64,000 nucleotides of DNA. Origin: Microcaldota archaeon. Lineage in GTDB: Archaea; Micrarchaeota; Micrarchaeia; Norongarragalinales; UBA97. This document shows positions 1 to 9,028 of this stretch, piece by piece. Position numbers and translations under genes: made by a program. The stretch covers positions 1-64,000 of the forward strand of contig JACQBR010000015.1 in NCBI GenBank assembly GCA_016194335.1, written 5' to 3'. A model generated the notes under the pieces. That model was not told the DNA's origin and ran no database searches. It saw only the letters and a list, made by a program, of their open reading frames with translations. Numbering within the stretch: position 1 is the first letter of the stretch; each line of letters begins with the position of its first letter.

Positions 1-2661
1 GGTTGTGGCGGTGAATCTCGGGGGTAGGGAGTCTGTGTAGAACGTGATGGTTGCGTTGCCTTGGTTGCCGGCCGTGTCGTTGGCGTAAATCGTGAGGTTG
101 AACGTTGATTCGTCGGCTAGGGAGATTGTGGCGTTCCAGTTGGTCGTGGTGGTGTTGGCCAGGTTCGCCAATGCCCCGCCGTTGATGCGGTAACCCGCCC
201 ACGACAGCGCCTCGTTCGAGCTGATGATGATTGGGACATTTGAAGCGGTTCGGTAACTCCCATTTGCGGGCGACAGGATTGTGATTGAAGGCGGGGTCTT
301 GTCTATGGAGAAGGAGATTGCGGGCGAGCTTCCTACATTCCCTACGCTGTCGTTGGCGTAGAAAGTGACGCTGTGCGTCCCGTCACTCAGGGCAGAAAGT
401 GTTTTGTTCCAATGCGTGGACGAGTCGTTGGACATCGTTGCGTTTGCCCCGCCTTCCAAGGAATACCATGCCGAGCTTGCCGCTTCCGACGTGATGATTG
501 ATAGCGTGATGTTGCCCGTGTTGTAAGTCGCGTTTGCCGGGGTTGTGACGGTAATCGCGGGGGGTGTTGAGTCGGTCGAGTAATTGCCAGTCAGGGGGTT
601 GGATGTTGCACCTTCGCCCAGTTCGTCATAGAGGTAGGCGTACCACGCGTGGTTGGCAGTGTTGGTTTCGGATGCGAAGGCGCAGGTGGGGTTCGAGGCC
701 GAGAGGGCCGTGCAGTATTGCGAGCCTGCGCATCCCGATGAACTGGCCCCGGAAGAGCTGCAGACGTAGAGCCGCAGGTTTTGCCCCGCGTCGGGGTCGG
801 ATGAGGTGGTGGTAATAGCTGCTGTTGTTCCGCCGAGGATGGTTCCCGTGGTTCCGGTGGAGGAGGTGAATGCGGGAAGTTGGTTGATGTTGATCGTCTT
901 GTTCTGGGTTGCCTGGACATTGCCAGCAAAGTCGGTTGAATAATAGCGGAAGTAATTCCTTCCCCTGTTCGAAGAGTTGAAGGTGACCGTCCCGCCGTTG
1001 TCTATGCTTGTGCCGGGAATGCAGGTTCCCGCCGTATCCGTGCAGTAAAGCGTCGTCGGGTTGCCGTCGACATTGTCGCTTTCCGTGATGGTTACGGAAT
1101 ACGGCGGCGCGTTCACGGACGTGTTGGAATTGTCGGAAGTGGTGGGCGCGGTGTAATCGAGGTAGAACGCCACGTCGAGGTTGTTGGTGGAATTCTGTCC
1201 GATTCCAAGCGCATTCTGGCAGGAGACGTACCTCGTGGTGAAGCCCTGCGAGGCGACGTCGCTCACCGGGCAGTTTGCCTGCATGCCAGTCGTTGTGCAG
1301 GAGTTGTTCATTGAGTAATAGGCCAAGTCGGAGGAGCCCCACCTGCAGGACATGCCCGTTTCTCCCGAAACGATTATGCTGGTCACGCCATCGTTGAGAG
1401 TGTCTATGTAGCTGGGGGTAGTGTCCCCCGCAACGCTCGCGATTGTCGTTGAGAGCGGCGTGGCGTTCACGGCGTAATTGGCCTGAACGGAGGGGGAGTA
1501 AGAGTTCCCGTCGTAAACGCGGCAGTATTTCGTGTAATTGCCGCTCGCGCTTTCCGTGGTGAAGGTGCAGCTCAGGGCGTAAGGATAGGCCGAGCTGGTG
1601 GTCCCGCCCGTGCAGTTGGTGTTGGCGGCGGTAGGCGTGCTTGTCGTGCCGCAATAGAAATCAAGGGAATTCGCCTCGCTGTCATTCACCCCGTTGGCCG
1701 TGGCGTTTGCGTAGATGGTTATGGTTGTCGAGCCCGCAATCGGGTTGGGGCTCACGGTCGCGTTTGAAATTACCGGCGGCTGGTTGACGCTGAAGGAGAT
1801 CGTTGAGGAATTCAGGTTTCCAAAGCTGTCGTTGGCCCAGACGGTCCAGATGTTGATTCCCGAAACCGGGGCCAATCCGGTCACGTTGGCGTTGCAGGCG
1901 AAACTGGCGTTTGAAACCCCGCGGTTGAGGGAATACCAGCAGGCACTCAAATTCGCGTCCGAAGCGGTTGAGTTCAGCGTCGTTACGCTGGAGTTGTAAG
2001 TCACGTTGCGCGGATAGTTGATGGCCACTGCGGGAGGAGTGGAGTCGGCGGTGTAAGTGACGTTGAAATACAGGTCGTCCACCGTCAGGGTCTTCGAACT
2101 GTCAGTTGAGGATTCAGCTTCCAGGAAGGCCAACGCCCTTGTTCCGGTGGCGTTGAAGAAATTGGGGCAAGTCCAGGTTTCAAGCGCAGTCACGTCGGCG
2201 CATATTTCCCCCGGGTTTGCCGATGTCCCCGGGCAGGCCGAACTTGCGGTGGAGAAAGAACCGCCTCCATTCGCGTCAACCTTGACTCTGCACGTGTCTA
2301 TATTATTGCTTGAAGACCACCACTCGTAACATAGTTTCACGCTGGTGATTCCGGCGCAATTGCCTACCGTTGCGTTGTAAGCGCTTGCCTTAATCCCCAT
2401 GAACTGGTTGTTTTCGGAAGTCGTTGCAGTCTCGGCGGTCGCGTCGTTGCAGCTGATTTTGTCGGTAGCGCAGGCGGCGGGGTAGGTTCCGGCGCAGTTT
2501 CCCGAAAATGTCCCGGATTCCTCGCTTGCCGCCTCTGTGTTGCACGCCTGGGCCCTCAATTCAGTCGGCCCCGAGGGGAAGGCAAAGACGGCGGAGGCCG
2601 GCGTGCCCGCGGCTAGCACGATGAGTGCGGCGAGCGCCAGAATGGCAATTTCCCTTTTCAT
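1..2661 (-). CDS. Large secreted surface protein with Ig-like repeats (3' end beyond window)
   Basis: The frame is open for all 887 codons from the ATG at 2661 to the window edge. The first about 24 residues form a signal peptide (MKREIAILALAALIVLAAG, then an ASA cleavage-like site). The rest is rich in Thr, Ser and Asn. It contains recurrent modules opening with DSTPPAxxxxxPxNxTYN or close variants, such as KTPPSITILSPANGSYR and STPPAITVTTPANATYN, which are hallmarks of bacterial-type Ig-like domains in archaeal surface proteins. Many NxS/T sequons suggest N-glycosylation. The ATG overlaps the stop of the upstream regulator (ATGA), so the two are probably co-transcribed and translationally coupled. 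Role is inferred to be cell-surface adhesion or envelope. The C-terminus, with any anchor, is not seen. Confidence 0.85.
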   Translation of the reverse strand, partial: MKREIAILALAALIVLAAGTPASAVFAFPSGPTELRAQACNTEAASEESGTFSGNCAGTYPAACATDKISCNDATAETATTSENNQFMGIKASAYNATVGNCAGITSVKLCYEWWSSSNNIDTCRVKVDANGGGSFSTASSACPGTSANPGEICADVTALETWTCPNFFNATGTRALAFLEAESSTDSSKTLTVDDLYFNVTYTADSTPPAVAINYPRNVTYNSSVTTLNSTASDANLSACWYSLNRGVSNASFACNANVTGLAPVSGINIWTVWANDSFGNLNSSTISFSVNQPPVISNATVSPNPIAGSTTITIYANATANGVNDSEANSLDFYCGTTSTPTAANTNCTGGTTSSAYPYALSCTFTTESASGNYTKYCRVYDGNSYSPSVQANYAVNATPLSTTIASVAGDTTPSYIDTLNDGVTSIIVSGETGMSCRWGSSDLAYYSMNNSCTTTGMQANCPVSDVASQGFTTRYVSCQNALGIGQNSTNNLDVAFYLDYTAPTTSDNSNTSVNAPPYSVTITESDNVDGNPTTLYCTDTAGTCIPGTSIDNGGTVTFNSSNRGRNYFRYYSTDFAGNVQATQNKTININQLPAFTSSTGTTGTILGGTTAAITTTSSDPDAGQNLRLYVCSSSGASSSGCAGSQYCTALSASNPTCAFASETNTANHAWYAYLYDELGEGATSNPLTGNYSTDSTPPAITVTTPANATYNTGNITLSIITSEAASSAWYSLEGGANATMSNDSSTHWNKTLSALSDGTHSVTFYANDSVGNVGSSPAISFSIDKTPPSITILSPANGSYRTASNVPIIISSNEALSWAGYRINGGALANLANTTTTNWNATISLADESTFNLTIYANDTAGNQGNATITFYTDSLPPRFTATT

Positions 2662-3242
2662 GCCTTTTCCCACGTTTTCTTCATCAGCTGGCCGGCGGCG
2701 TAAGACTTCTCGCTGCAAAGCAGGTCGATTATCGTCCTCACCCTGCTCGTCAGTCTTACGCCCCTCATCTCCACGAAATCCCCTTTTTGCCCCAGGTCGT
2801 CAGAAAAAATCTCCACCCTCGTCCCGCCGGGGGCCATCCTCTTTAACGAATCTGCCAGCGCCTTGTCCGCGTAAACGCTCACGACCGGGTCCCGGGGGTA
2901 ATCGCCGTAATAAGCGAGCGCGGAAGTTAGGCAGAGCACCGCGCCGTGTTCCTTGAGCGCTTTGAGGAGGGTCTTGCCGTCGGCATCCACGGAAAAACTG
3001 GATGGCCTTGCCTCGCCCAGCTGCCTGAAGAGAGAGAAAGCCCCGGCCAATGCGGCCGGCGCAATGACCTCGTACTGCCCCCCCTCCTTGGAAACGAATT
3101 TGCGGCTCACCATCCACCTCACGGCCCTGTTGACCAGGCCGAACGAGACGCCTGCAGCCTCCTCCAGATCAACCTGCTTGAACCTGCCCCTCTCTAGGGC
3201 CGAAAGCACCACCTTGTAAGTCTGCCTGCTGGTGAGCTTCAC
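2658..3242 (-). CDS. Winged-helix regulator resembling AbiEi-type antitoxins
   Basis: A 194-residue protein if the GTG at 3242 is used. Longer versions would run into tRNA-Asn and the AT-rich promoter. The N-terminal 60 residues look like a winged helix (VDLEEAAGVSFGLVNRAVRW, then a basic wing). The middle (LKEHGAVLCLTSALAYYGDY, then RDPVVSVYA) resembles the core of the type IV toxin-antitoxin AbiEi family, from which many archaeal regulators derive. No AbiEii-like nucleotidyltransferase toxin lies beside it; instead its stop overlaps the start of the large surface protein gene. The upstream region has repeated ATTGATA sites, so autoregulation together with control of the surface gene is a reasonable inference. 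Family assignment is moderate. Confidence 0.6.
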   Translation of the reverse strand: MKLTSRQTYKVVLSALERGRFKQVDLEEAAGVSFGLVNRAVRWMVSRKFVSKEGGQYEVIAPAALAGAFSLFRQLGEARPSSFSVDADGKTLLKALKEHGAVLCLTSALAYYGDYPRDPVVSVYADKALADSLKRMAPGGTRVEIFSDDLGQKGDFVEMRGVRLTSRVRTIIDLLCSEKSYAAGQLMKKTWEKA

Positions 3243-3250
3243 GTGGCAAT

Positions 3251-3345
3251 TATCACTGAATATTGATATGTCGTTAAATATTGATAATATTGACGGATGT
3301 TGATTTTTTCTCCAAACATTGATATTATCAACAAAAATTGATATT
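3251..3345 (-). promoter_or_regulatory. AT-rich promoter with repeated ATTGATA motifs
   Basis: Four exact ATTGATA copies start at 3262, 3280, 3318 and 3337. A near copy (ATTGACG) lies at 3289, and inverted TATCA halves lie at about 3251 and 3326. The segment TTGATATTATCAA at 3319-3331 is a perfect palindrome. The tract sits directly upstream of the regulator start at 3242 and is much more AT-rich than its flanks. It probably holds the TATA box and regulator binding sites. Confidence 0.55.
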
Positions 3346-3428
3346 AATAAGGCTATCGGAAACAAGAGTGCCCGACAAACTTGGCAGGGGTTAAGCGCCC
3401 AAACCTGGCTTTGGGAAAAATGTCTAAG

Positions 3429-3501
3429 CGCCCCGGGCAGGACTCGAACCTGCGACATCCTGGTTAACAGCCAGGCGCTCTACCAGCTGAGCTACCGAGG
3501 C
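3429..3501 (-). tRNA. tRNA-Asn (GUU), no intron
   Basis: Read on the minus strand, GCCTCGG at 3501-3495 pairs with CCGGGGC at 3436-3430, with a G discriminator at 3429. The D-arm contains AGCTCAGCTGGTAGAGC, the anticodon loop is CTGTTAA with anticodon GTT, and the T-arm contains GGTTCGAGTCC. All four arms fold without an insertion. It is the only tRNA in the window lacking a D-loop intron. Confidence 0.95.
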
Positions 3502-3635
3502 ACTAGAATTAGTGGTTGCTCTTTACAGTTATGGTCGGGAATGGTTTTTATTCCGTTTGTCTAGGGGTGGAGGGACACGAGGAGCGCCGAAGCCGGCACC
3601 CGCAGCTGGCGGTGAGGCGCGACGACGTCCCTCAA

Positions 3636-4400
3636 ATGCTTTTTATTGCTCCTCTCCTTGAGTTTTGCGAGGGGATTGGCTTGAGGTTCGCCGAGAAAAT
3701 CGTTTTGCTCGTTACTATAGCGTGCTTTGCAGTCGCCTTTTGGGCCTACCCCCTGCTTCCTCAGGTTATCGCGAGCCACTGGGATGCCAACGGCGCTGTC
3801 AACGGCTACCTGCCAAGCTGGAGCGTGTTTCTTATGCCCGCAGTTGTGCTGCTAGTGCTTGTCTTGCTCGTGCTCATCCCCCGAGTCGAGCCCCGCCACA
3901 AGGCAATCGAGGCTTTCAGAAACGACCTTGACGCGTTCTTCATCATCCTCTCGCTCGTAATCTCCGTGCTTTTCGTCCAGCTCTACATTCTGTGGAACTT
4001 CGGAAAGCCGTTAAGCCCCCTTGCGACAATGCCGATTGCCTTGGCTGCCATCTTCTACCAGGTGGGCGTGATGATGGAGGACTCCAAGCGCAACTACTTC
4101 GTCGGCGTCAGGACGCCGTGGACGCTTGCAAGCGACCGCGTGTGGGAAAAGACGCACGCCATTGCCGGAAAGCTCTTCAAGGCCGCAGGCATCATCGCGC
4201 TTTTGGGTTTAGTTTTCCCAAAAGCTTCACTCTGGCTTGCAATAGGGCCGGTCCTCGCTGCAGTGGCGTTCCTCTCCGTCTACTCGTACGTTGAATTCAC
4301 TAAGGAAGGCAAGCCAGGCAAACGCGCTTCCCCGGCAGGCCAGCTGCGCGTTTCAGCAAAAGCCAAGCCAAAGCGCAGCGCCAAACGCAAGCGCCGCTAA
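3636..4400 (+). CDS. SdpI / DUF1648-family polytopic membrane protein
   Basis: Predicted inner-membrane protein of about 254 residues. It has about six hydrophobic segments and a DUF1648-like signature near the first loop (LPQVIASHWDANGAVNGY), typical of SdpI immunity-like and related proteins. The second half (KRNYFVGVRTPWTLASDRVW) matches the SdpI core motif seen in that family. The C-terminal tail is strongly basic (many KR and AK). An ATG at 3636 is used here. A T-rich TATA-like stretch follows it at 3639-3648, so a downstream TTG at 3681 on a leaderless mRNA is also possible. The gene stands alone and converges on the HAD phosphatase. The specific function in archaea is unknown. Confidence 0.8.
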   Translation: MLFIAPLLEFCEGIGLRFAEKIVLLVTIACFAVAFWAYPLLPQVIASHWDANGAVNGYLPSWSVFLMPAVVLLVLVLLVLIPRVEPRHKAIEAFRNDLDAFFIILSLVISVLFVQLYILWNFGKPLSPLATMPIALAAIFYQVGVMMEDSKRNYFVGVRTPWTLASDRVWEKTHAIAGKLFKAAGIIALLGLVFPKASLWLAIGPVLAAVAFLSVYSYVEFTKEGKPGKRASPAGQLRVSAKAKPKRSAKRKRR

Positions 4401-4447
4401 GAGCCTTAGTTTCTTTTTGGCGCGCTATCCGCTCGCAATCGCAATTT

Positions 4448-5107
4448 CTAAACTAGGTTGAGCACGTCGGCGACTTTCTTTAGCTTGAAGTCGGGCTTCT
4501 GGTGGCACCCGTGGGCGGCGCCGTAGCCGTATTCGGCCAGGGCGGTCTTCATTCCCGCGTCGTGGCCGCCCACGATGTCGGCGCAGCCGTCACCCACGAC
4601 GAGGCAGTCTTTTGCATTGACTCCAATGAGGCGCGCGCATTCGAGGAAGGGCTCCGGCGAGGGCTTGTTCTTGCTGAAGTTGTCTGGCGCGATGATCTCC
4701 TTGATGAAGTGGCCCAGGCCCGTGTGTTCTAGCATGAGCTTGGTGCTTGCAGCGTACCGTGCCGTGACGATGCCGACCTTGATTTTCTTTTGCTTGAGCT
4801 CTTCAAGCGTCTCTTTCGTGCCGGGAAAGGCGCGGGTAAGGTGCAGGTTGCCTTTTTGGAATTCCTTGTAGCTGGCGAGTATGGCGTCATTCTCTTGCGC
4901 GGTATAGCCCATCTTGGTGAAGACGTCGCGGAGTGGCACGCCGGCCCACTTGGAGAGGAAGCTCATGTCGACCGCAGGCTTGCCATTGGCAGTTAGCGCG
5001 TGGTTGTAGGAGGCGAGTATGAGGCCGTGCGTCTCAACGAGCGTGCCGTCGAAGTCAAAGAGAACGGCCTTGAATCTAGTTGCCTTAGCCAAAGAAATTC
5101 CTCGCAA
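4448..5107 (-). CDS. HAD-superfamily hydrolase, phosphoglycolate-phosphatase-like
   Basis: A 219-residue cytosolic phosphohydrolase of HAD subfamily IA. Motif I is DFDGTLVET near residues 17-25 (nucleophile Asp and general acid Asp). A helical cap follows, then motif II at IVTAR, a motif III Lys in SKNKPSPEP, and motif IV GDGCADIVGG with Mg-binding aspartates. This arrangement fits Gph/PpaX-type phosphatases that act on small phosphate esters such as 2-phosphoglycolate. The substrate cannot be told from sequence. The start is the ATG at 5107, with a TTG at 5092 as alternative. It is divergent from the glycosyltransferase across an 86-base promoter region. Confidence 0.85.
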   Translation of the reverse strand: MRGISLAKATRFKAVLFDFDGTLVETHGLILASYNHALTANGKPAVDMSFLSKWAGVPLRDVFTKMGYTAQENDAILASYKEFQKGNLHLTRAFPGTKETLEELKQKKIKVGIVTARYAASTKLMLEHTGLGHFIKEIIAPDNFSKNKPSPEPFLECARLIGVNAKDCLVVGDGCADIVGGHDAGMKTALAEYGYGAAHGCHQKPDFKLKKVADVLNLV

Positions 5108-5193
5108 AGCGATTGTCGGGCAAATCCGCTATAATCACAATAAAACGCGTAAAGCTTATTATGGCGGCAGTAAAATAAGTAAAACGTGAAATC
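5108..5193. promoter_or_regulatory. Divergent promoter region
   Basis: This 86-base AT-rich gap separates the HAD phosphatase from the glycosyltransferase. It contains a TATA-like AAGCTTATTA at 5152-5161 on the plus strand. That is about 35 bases before the ATG at 5194, so a short leader would result. No strong operator-like palindrome was seen. Confidence 0.4.
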
Positions 5194-6051
5194 ATGGCTA
5201 AAGCTGTAGCTGAAAAAATCACCGTCATCGTGCCTGCCTACAACGAAGCGGAGCAATTTGCCAAGGGAAGGCAAAACGGCTATTTCGAGGCACTACGCCA
5301 ATGGAGCCAACAGGACGGAAAAAACCGTAATGTCGTGTTCGTCAACGACGGAAGCAAAGACAAGACTGAAGAAATCGTCCGGCAGGAGGGGTTCGAAGTC
5401 ATCCCTTCCGACACAAGTGGGGAAAACAAGGGCAAGGGCCATGCGGCCATCGCAGGGTTCAAGCACGCAAGGAATGAACTCGGTTCGTCGATTGCAGTGC
5501 TTCTTGATGCCGACATAACGAATCTTAGCAGCAATCTTATCGAAAAGCTAGTCGAACCTCTTGAAAAACCGGATTCAAAAGTGAAGATGTCAGTCGGCAG
5601 TTATGCGGAATTTGAATCCAGCGGAAGATTGAAAACATACCTTCAAAGCGACATCAACTCAAGCGGCCAGCGCGCAATCAGGCTCTCGGCCATTTCCTCG
5701 CTTTTTGCCCAAAACCCCATAAGGCAGCAGTTAAAGGAAACCAAATTCAAGGCTTTGATGGAAGGGTTTGGCCTCGAACACAGCCTAAATGCATTGATTC
5801 CCGAAAAAGAGGCTGCGAGTGTTTTGTTCCACTGCGAACGCCCCTACCGCAAACTGCCGTCCGACAAACAATCGGAGCAAATCCGCGCTTCGAGGAAGAA
5901 ACTGCAAGAAAGAAAGGGCCTAATCAACTGGCTCAATGGCAGGAGGAAAGCCGCAAGAGCGTTTGAAAAGCCGGACAGAAGGAAAGAGGAACTCGGAAAA
6001 GTAAGACGCGCATTAAAGCTAAAACAAGCTGTAAACCCGCACTTGAAGTGA
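5194..6051 (+). CDS. Family 2 glycosyltransferase
   Basis: A 285-residue cytosolic enzyme with a GT-A fold. The N-terminus has the nucleotide-sugar loop (ITVIVPAYNEAEQF), the second strand (VVFVNDGSKDKTEEIV), an NKGKGHAAIAGF helix, and a DAD triad (VLLDADI) that binds the metal and nucleotide diphosphate. These are typical of dolichyl-phosphate mannose/glucose synthase-like GT2 enzymes. The insert in the first loop, AKGRQNGYF, is unusual. No transmembrane segment follows; the C-terminal 70 residues are strongly basic. It is a single gene, divergent from the HAD gene and convergent with top6A. The acceptor is unknown. Confidence 0.8.
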   Translation: MAKAVAEKITVIVPAYNEAEQFAKGRQNGYFEALRQWSQQDGKNRNVVFVNDGSKDKTEEIVRQEGFEVIPSDTSGENKGKGHAAIAGFKHARNELGSSIAVLLDADITNLSSNLIEKLVEPLEKPDSKVKMSVGSYAEFESSGRLKTYLQSDINSSGQRAIRLSAISSLFAQNPIRQQLKETKFKALMEGFGLEHSLNALIPEKEAASVLFHCERPYRKLPSDKQSEQIRASRKKLQERKGLINWLNGRRKAARAFEKPDRRKEELGKVRRALKLKQAVNPHLK

Positions 6052-6089
6052 CCCGGACGGGAGAAGCAGAAAAAACGAGGGGGGGGAAT

Positions 6090-7256
6090 TCAGGGGAGGA
6101 AGTCCTGGCTCTTGATCTTGTCTGGCAGGTAAGTGTTGGAGATGTATTGCAGGTTCTTTGAAGAGAGCGCCTGGATTTCGGCCTTCAGTTTTTTTTCGAG
6201 GAATTTGTTGAGTTCAGCCTGCCAAGGCTTGGACTTGAACCAGTCGTACTGTTTTATCTCCTCGGCGCGTTTTATGTCGATGTCCTTTGCCTTGATGGTC
6301 ACGTCGCGAAGGTTGTAGTGCTCGATGTCGGAAATGCTCATGCCCAAAAATTTCATTGCCGGGCAGCCCAGGCGGTCGGACTCGTGCGCGAGTGCCATGC
6401 TTCCATATTTCATCGTTGAATAAATGTAGAATCCGTACGGATCCGCGTCTGTCAACGCGTATACCGGCAGGTTGAGTTCCTGGCTCAGCCTCTGCAAAAG
6501 CCTTCTCGCCCCGCGCGCGGCCTGCCCCGCGGTGGTCATTATGAGGCACTTGTTCTTGGCCCAATACTCGTCTTCGTTGAGGCGGTCGAACACTGCGTTC
6601 TTTTCCGCAACCAGCACGTACTCGGCATCAAGGTCCTTGAATTCCACCTGCTCTACGATGGACGGGACGGCCCATCCGCCCGAGCCCATGTGGCTCAAGT
6701 CGATGGTGTCTATCTTGTCCCTCACGCGGTCCTGGATGACCATGTCGCCAGCCATGCGTCCCTTGGGTTCGGCGCGCAGGTGCAGCCTCTCGCGGAAGGT
6801 GTCAAGCGCCACTTCCAAATCCACAATCGCAAGGTCGGATTCCTTCTGCTCCTCAATGGTGTTTTCCTTCGTCCCTGGAATCGTGTGCTTCTTCGCGTAA
6901 TAGAGGTCACGAAGCGTTGCGGTGAGGTTTCCTTCAAGCAAGTCCTTCTTGGCGTAGGACGCGACGAGGAGCGTCTGCATGAAGCGCCGCGCGTGCGCCA
7001 CGTTGAAGAAATAGCGGTGGGCCACTTTCCCGCCGAGCACGATTTTCTTGTTCACCGTGTCGAACTCGACGTTGCGGCTTCCGCGGACCGGGATGGAGAT
7101 GTTGGGGTTCTGCCCGTCGTTGATCTGCTTGATGAGGTGCTCCCCGAGAACGACGAGCCTCTCGAGGGTGTCCTCGCGCTGGAGCTTTGCCTTTTCCTTG
7201 CTCTTCTGCAAATCGGTCTTGGGTTCGTTTTTGGTTTCCTTCTCTTTATCTGCCAT
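6090..7256 (-). CDS. top6A: DNA topoisomerase VI subunit A
   Basis: The 388-residue cutting subunit of the type IIB topoisomerase (Spo11 homologue), which makes the transient double-strand break that relaxes and decatenates DNA. The 5Y-CAP domain has the catalytic tyrosine in LRDLYYAKK (Tyr119/120). The Toprim domain shows ALTDADPYGFYIY with the metal-binding DxD. The N-terminal 35 residues are a charged Lys/Glu extension. It lies 44 bases downstream of the B subunit on the same strand, the usual archaeal operon order. Length and motifs are complete. It converges with the glycosyltransferase. Confidence 0.96.
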   Translation of the reverse strand: MADKEKETKNEPKTDLQKSKEKAKLQREDTLERLVVLGEHLIKQINDGQNPNISIPVRGSRNVEFDTVNKKIVLGGKVAHRYFFNVAHARRFMQTLLVASYAKKDLLEGNLTATLRDLYYAKKHTIPGTKENTIEEQKESDLAIVDLEVALDTFRERLHLRAEPKGRMAGDMVIQDRVRDKIDTIDLSHMGSGGWAVPSIVEQVEFKDLDAEYVLVAEKNAVFDRLNEDEYWAKNKCLIMTTAGQAARGARRLLQRLSQELNLPVYALTDADPYGFYIYSTMKYGSMALAHESDRLGCPAMKFLGMSISDIEHYNLRDVTIKAKDIDIKRAEEIKQYDWFKSKPWQAELNKFLEKKLKAEIQALSSKNLQYISNTYLPDKIKSQDFLP

Positions 7257-7300
7257 TGGAAATCACTTCACAATGAAAAAATCGCCAGCCTTTCTATTAC

Positions 7301-9028
7301 TCACTCGTCCTCTCCCCGCTCGCCCTTCAATTCCTTCTCGGCCGCCTTCTCAAGCTCTTCAAGTCCTTCCTCTTCATCTGCCTCCTGCGCCTCGAGCAGG
7401 CTTGTGTTTTCCTCGGCGAGTTTTTTCAGCTTTGCCGCAAGCACCGTCTTTTCCGTCCCGGTCACGTCGTGAAGGCACTGGGCAACTTCGTTGATGTAGC
7501 GGAAGAAGAGGCTGCGCCGGTGCTCCTGCTCCTCCGCCCGCCTCATTTCACGAAGGTAGATTGCAACGCCCCGTGCGGCTTCCATCAGCGCCTGGCGGAT
7601 TTCAGTAACGATTTCCTCCTCTGCCGAAATTGCGAGTTTGCCCGCGCCTGTGTACGGCACGTAGACGCTTGTGAAGTTGACGAAAATGCTCACCGGCAGG
7701 TTTTCCCAGTCCTTGAGGTCGTAACGCGCCCAGTCGACGGTCTTCACCGCCTCGGCGATTGCGCACGCGCCCGCGTCGAAAAGCAGGGGAACTCTGTTTG
7801 CAAAGCGCATCGCCTCGCCGCGGGTTTCACCCCCTGCCGCACCGCCGGCATTTCCGCTGCCGTTCTGCTGGTTGGCAGCCGCACCGGCCTTCCCCCCGTA
7901 CGCAACGGCCGCCTCTACCATGAATGAAATCCCGCCGCGGAACACCTTGGGCGGGCGTTCAATCACGCGCAGCTCCTCCGGCGCGAGGAGATTCTTCAGG
8001 CTTTTCTCCAACTCCTTCGCGCCAATCGGCTGGAGCGAGTCGCTCTCGGGTGCTATCCACTTGATTTTCTGGATGGCCCCGACGATTTTTTCCGCCTCGG
8101 CCCACTGAAGGCTCTTTGGCGAGCGGTCGAAGTCGCACATGGGCTTGCCCGTCTTTGGGTCCTTCGGCATCAGCGACTGGATTTCCGCAACCCTCTCCGA
8201 GCTCACGCGCGAGAATTCCTTTTCGAGAAACGAGCCTATCTTGCGGCCGTCGGTCACGCCAGCCATGTCCACAAGGTCGCTCGTGGTGATTCCAAGCGGG
8301 TGGGGCAGCACCTTCTTGGGCATCTTGGGAATTTCCTTCGTCGCGCGGGGGAAAACCGTGATTTCCTTGTTCGGCTCCACCAGCGTAATCTGCGCGTGGG
8401 GGTTGGCAATCGCCGTCCTGCGGAGGTATTCGTAAACGCCGAAGGCCGAGCGGTTGTACTCCACCTCGGCCAATTCAGTTTCAATTCGCGTGCCCTTGAA
8501 CTTGCCGCTGTATTCCTTCTCGTTGCGGATGGCGGGGGTGTTCTTGTTGATGTCTATCGAGACGTCGCATTCGTATACCTTGTAGTCGCCCACGCTGGTC
8601 TTCACGTGCGTCTCCTTGCCCGTGGTGATTTGGGAGAAAAGCGTGCAGTATGACGCGCCGATCCCCTGCTGTCCGCGCTTCTGCTGGCGCTGCATGAACT
8701 TCGTTCCCGAAAGCAGCTGGCCGAGGGCCTGCCCGATGTTGGGCTTGGGGATGCCAGTGCCGTTATCCTCGGCCGCGACCTTGAAGTGGCCGTCGGGCAG
8801 TTCGGTAATCTCAACGAGGAGGTCGGGAAGCACGCGCGCGTCCTCGCAGGCGTCCAAACTATTAGTTACATACTCATGAACGACTGTAGTCAGCGAGCGG
8901 ACCTTCCCCGTATAGCCGAGCATCTGGCGGTTGCGCTTGAAAAACTCCGCTACGCTGTATTCCTTGAACTCCTTGGAAAGCTCCTCTGGAGTGATTCCCT
9001 TCTCCTCAACAGCGGCCTTTTTTGCCAT
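7301..9028 (-). CDS. top6B: DNA topoisomerase VI subunit B
   Basis: The 575-residue ATPase subunit that pairs with Top6A as an A2B2 heterotetramer. The GHKL Bergerat fold is visible: N box EYVTNSLDAC, the DNGTGIP motif, then GQQGIGAS lid glycines. A H2TH domain and transducer domain follow. Two small low-complexity insertions are present: a Gly/Ala/Asn-rich loop near residue 390 and an acidic Glu-rich C-terminus. The first gene of the top6BA operon. A TATA-like TATTTATTTT on the minus strand at 9045-9054 places transcription start close to the ATG at 9028, suggesting a nearly leaderless mRNA. Confidence 0.96.
   Translation of the reverse strand: MAKKAAVEEKGITPEELSKEFKEYSVAEFFKRNRQMLGYTGKVRSLTTVVHEYVTNSLDACEDARVLPDLLVEITELPDGHFKVAAEDNGTGIPKPNIGQALGQLLSGTKFMQRQQKRGQQGIGASYCTLFSQITTGKETHVKTSVGDYKVYECDVSIDINKNTPAIRNEKEYSGKFKGTRIETELAEVEYNRSAFGVYEYLRRTAIANPHAQITLVEPNKEITVFPRATKEIPKMPKKVLPHPLGITTSDLVDMAGVTDGRKIGSFLEKEFSRVSSERVAEIQSLMPKDPKTGKPMCDFDRSPKSLQWAEAEKIVGAIQKIKWIAPESDSLQPIGAKELEKSLKNLLAPEELRVIERPPKVFRGGISFMVEAAVAYGGKAGAAANQQNGSGNAGGAAGGETRGEAMRFANRVPLLFDAGACAIAEAVKTVDWARYDLKDWENLPVSIFVNFTSVYVPYTGAGKLAISAEEEIVTEIRQALMEAARGVAIYLREMRRAEEQEHRRSLFFRYINEVAQCLHDVTGTEKTVLAAKLKKLAEENTSLLEAQEADEEEGLEELEKAAEKELKGERGEDE

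Noticed and set aside
626-1654. Long open frame on the minus strand inside the surface-protein gene, other frame
   Set aside because: It is a shadow of the Ig-repeat gene; composition is His/Arg/Leu-biased and has no start or domain support.
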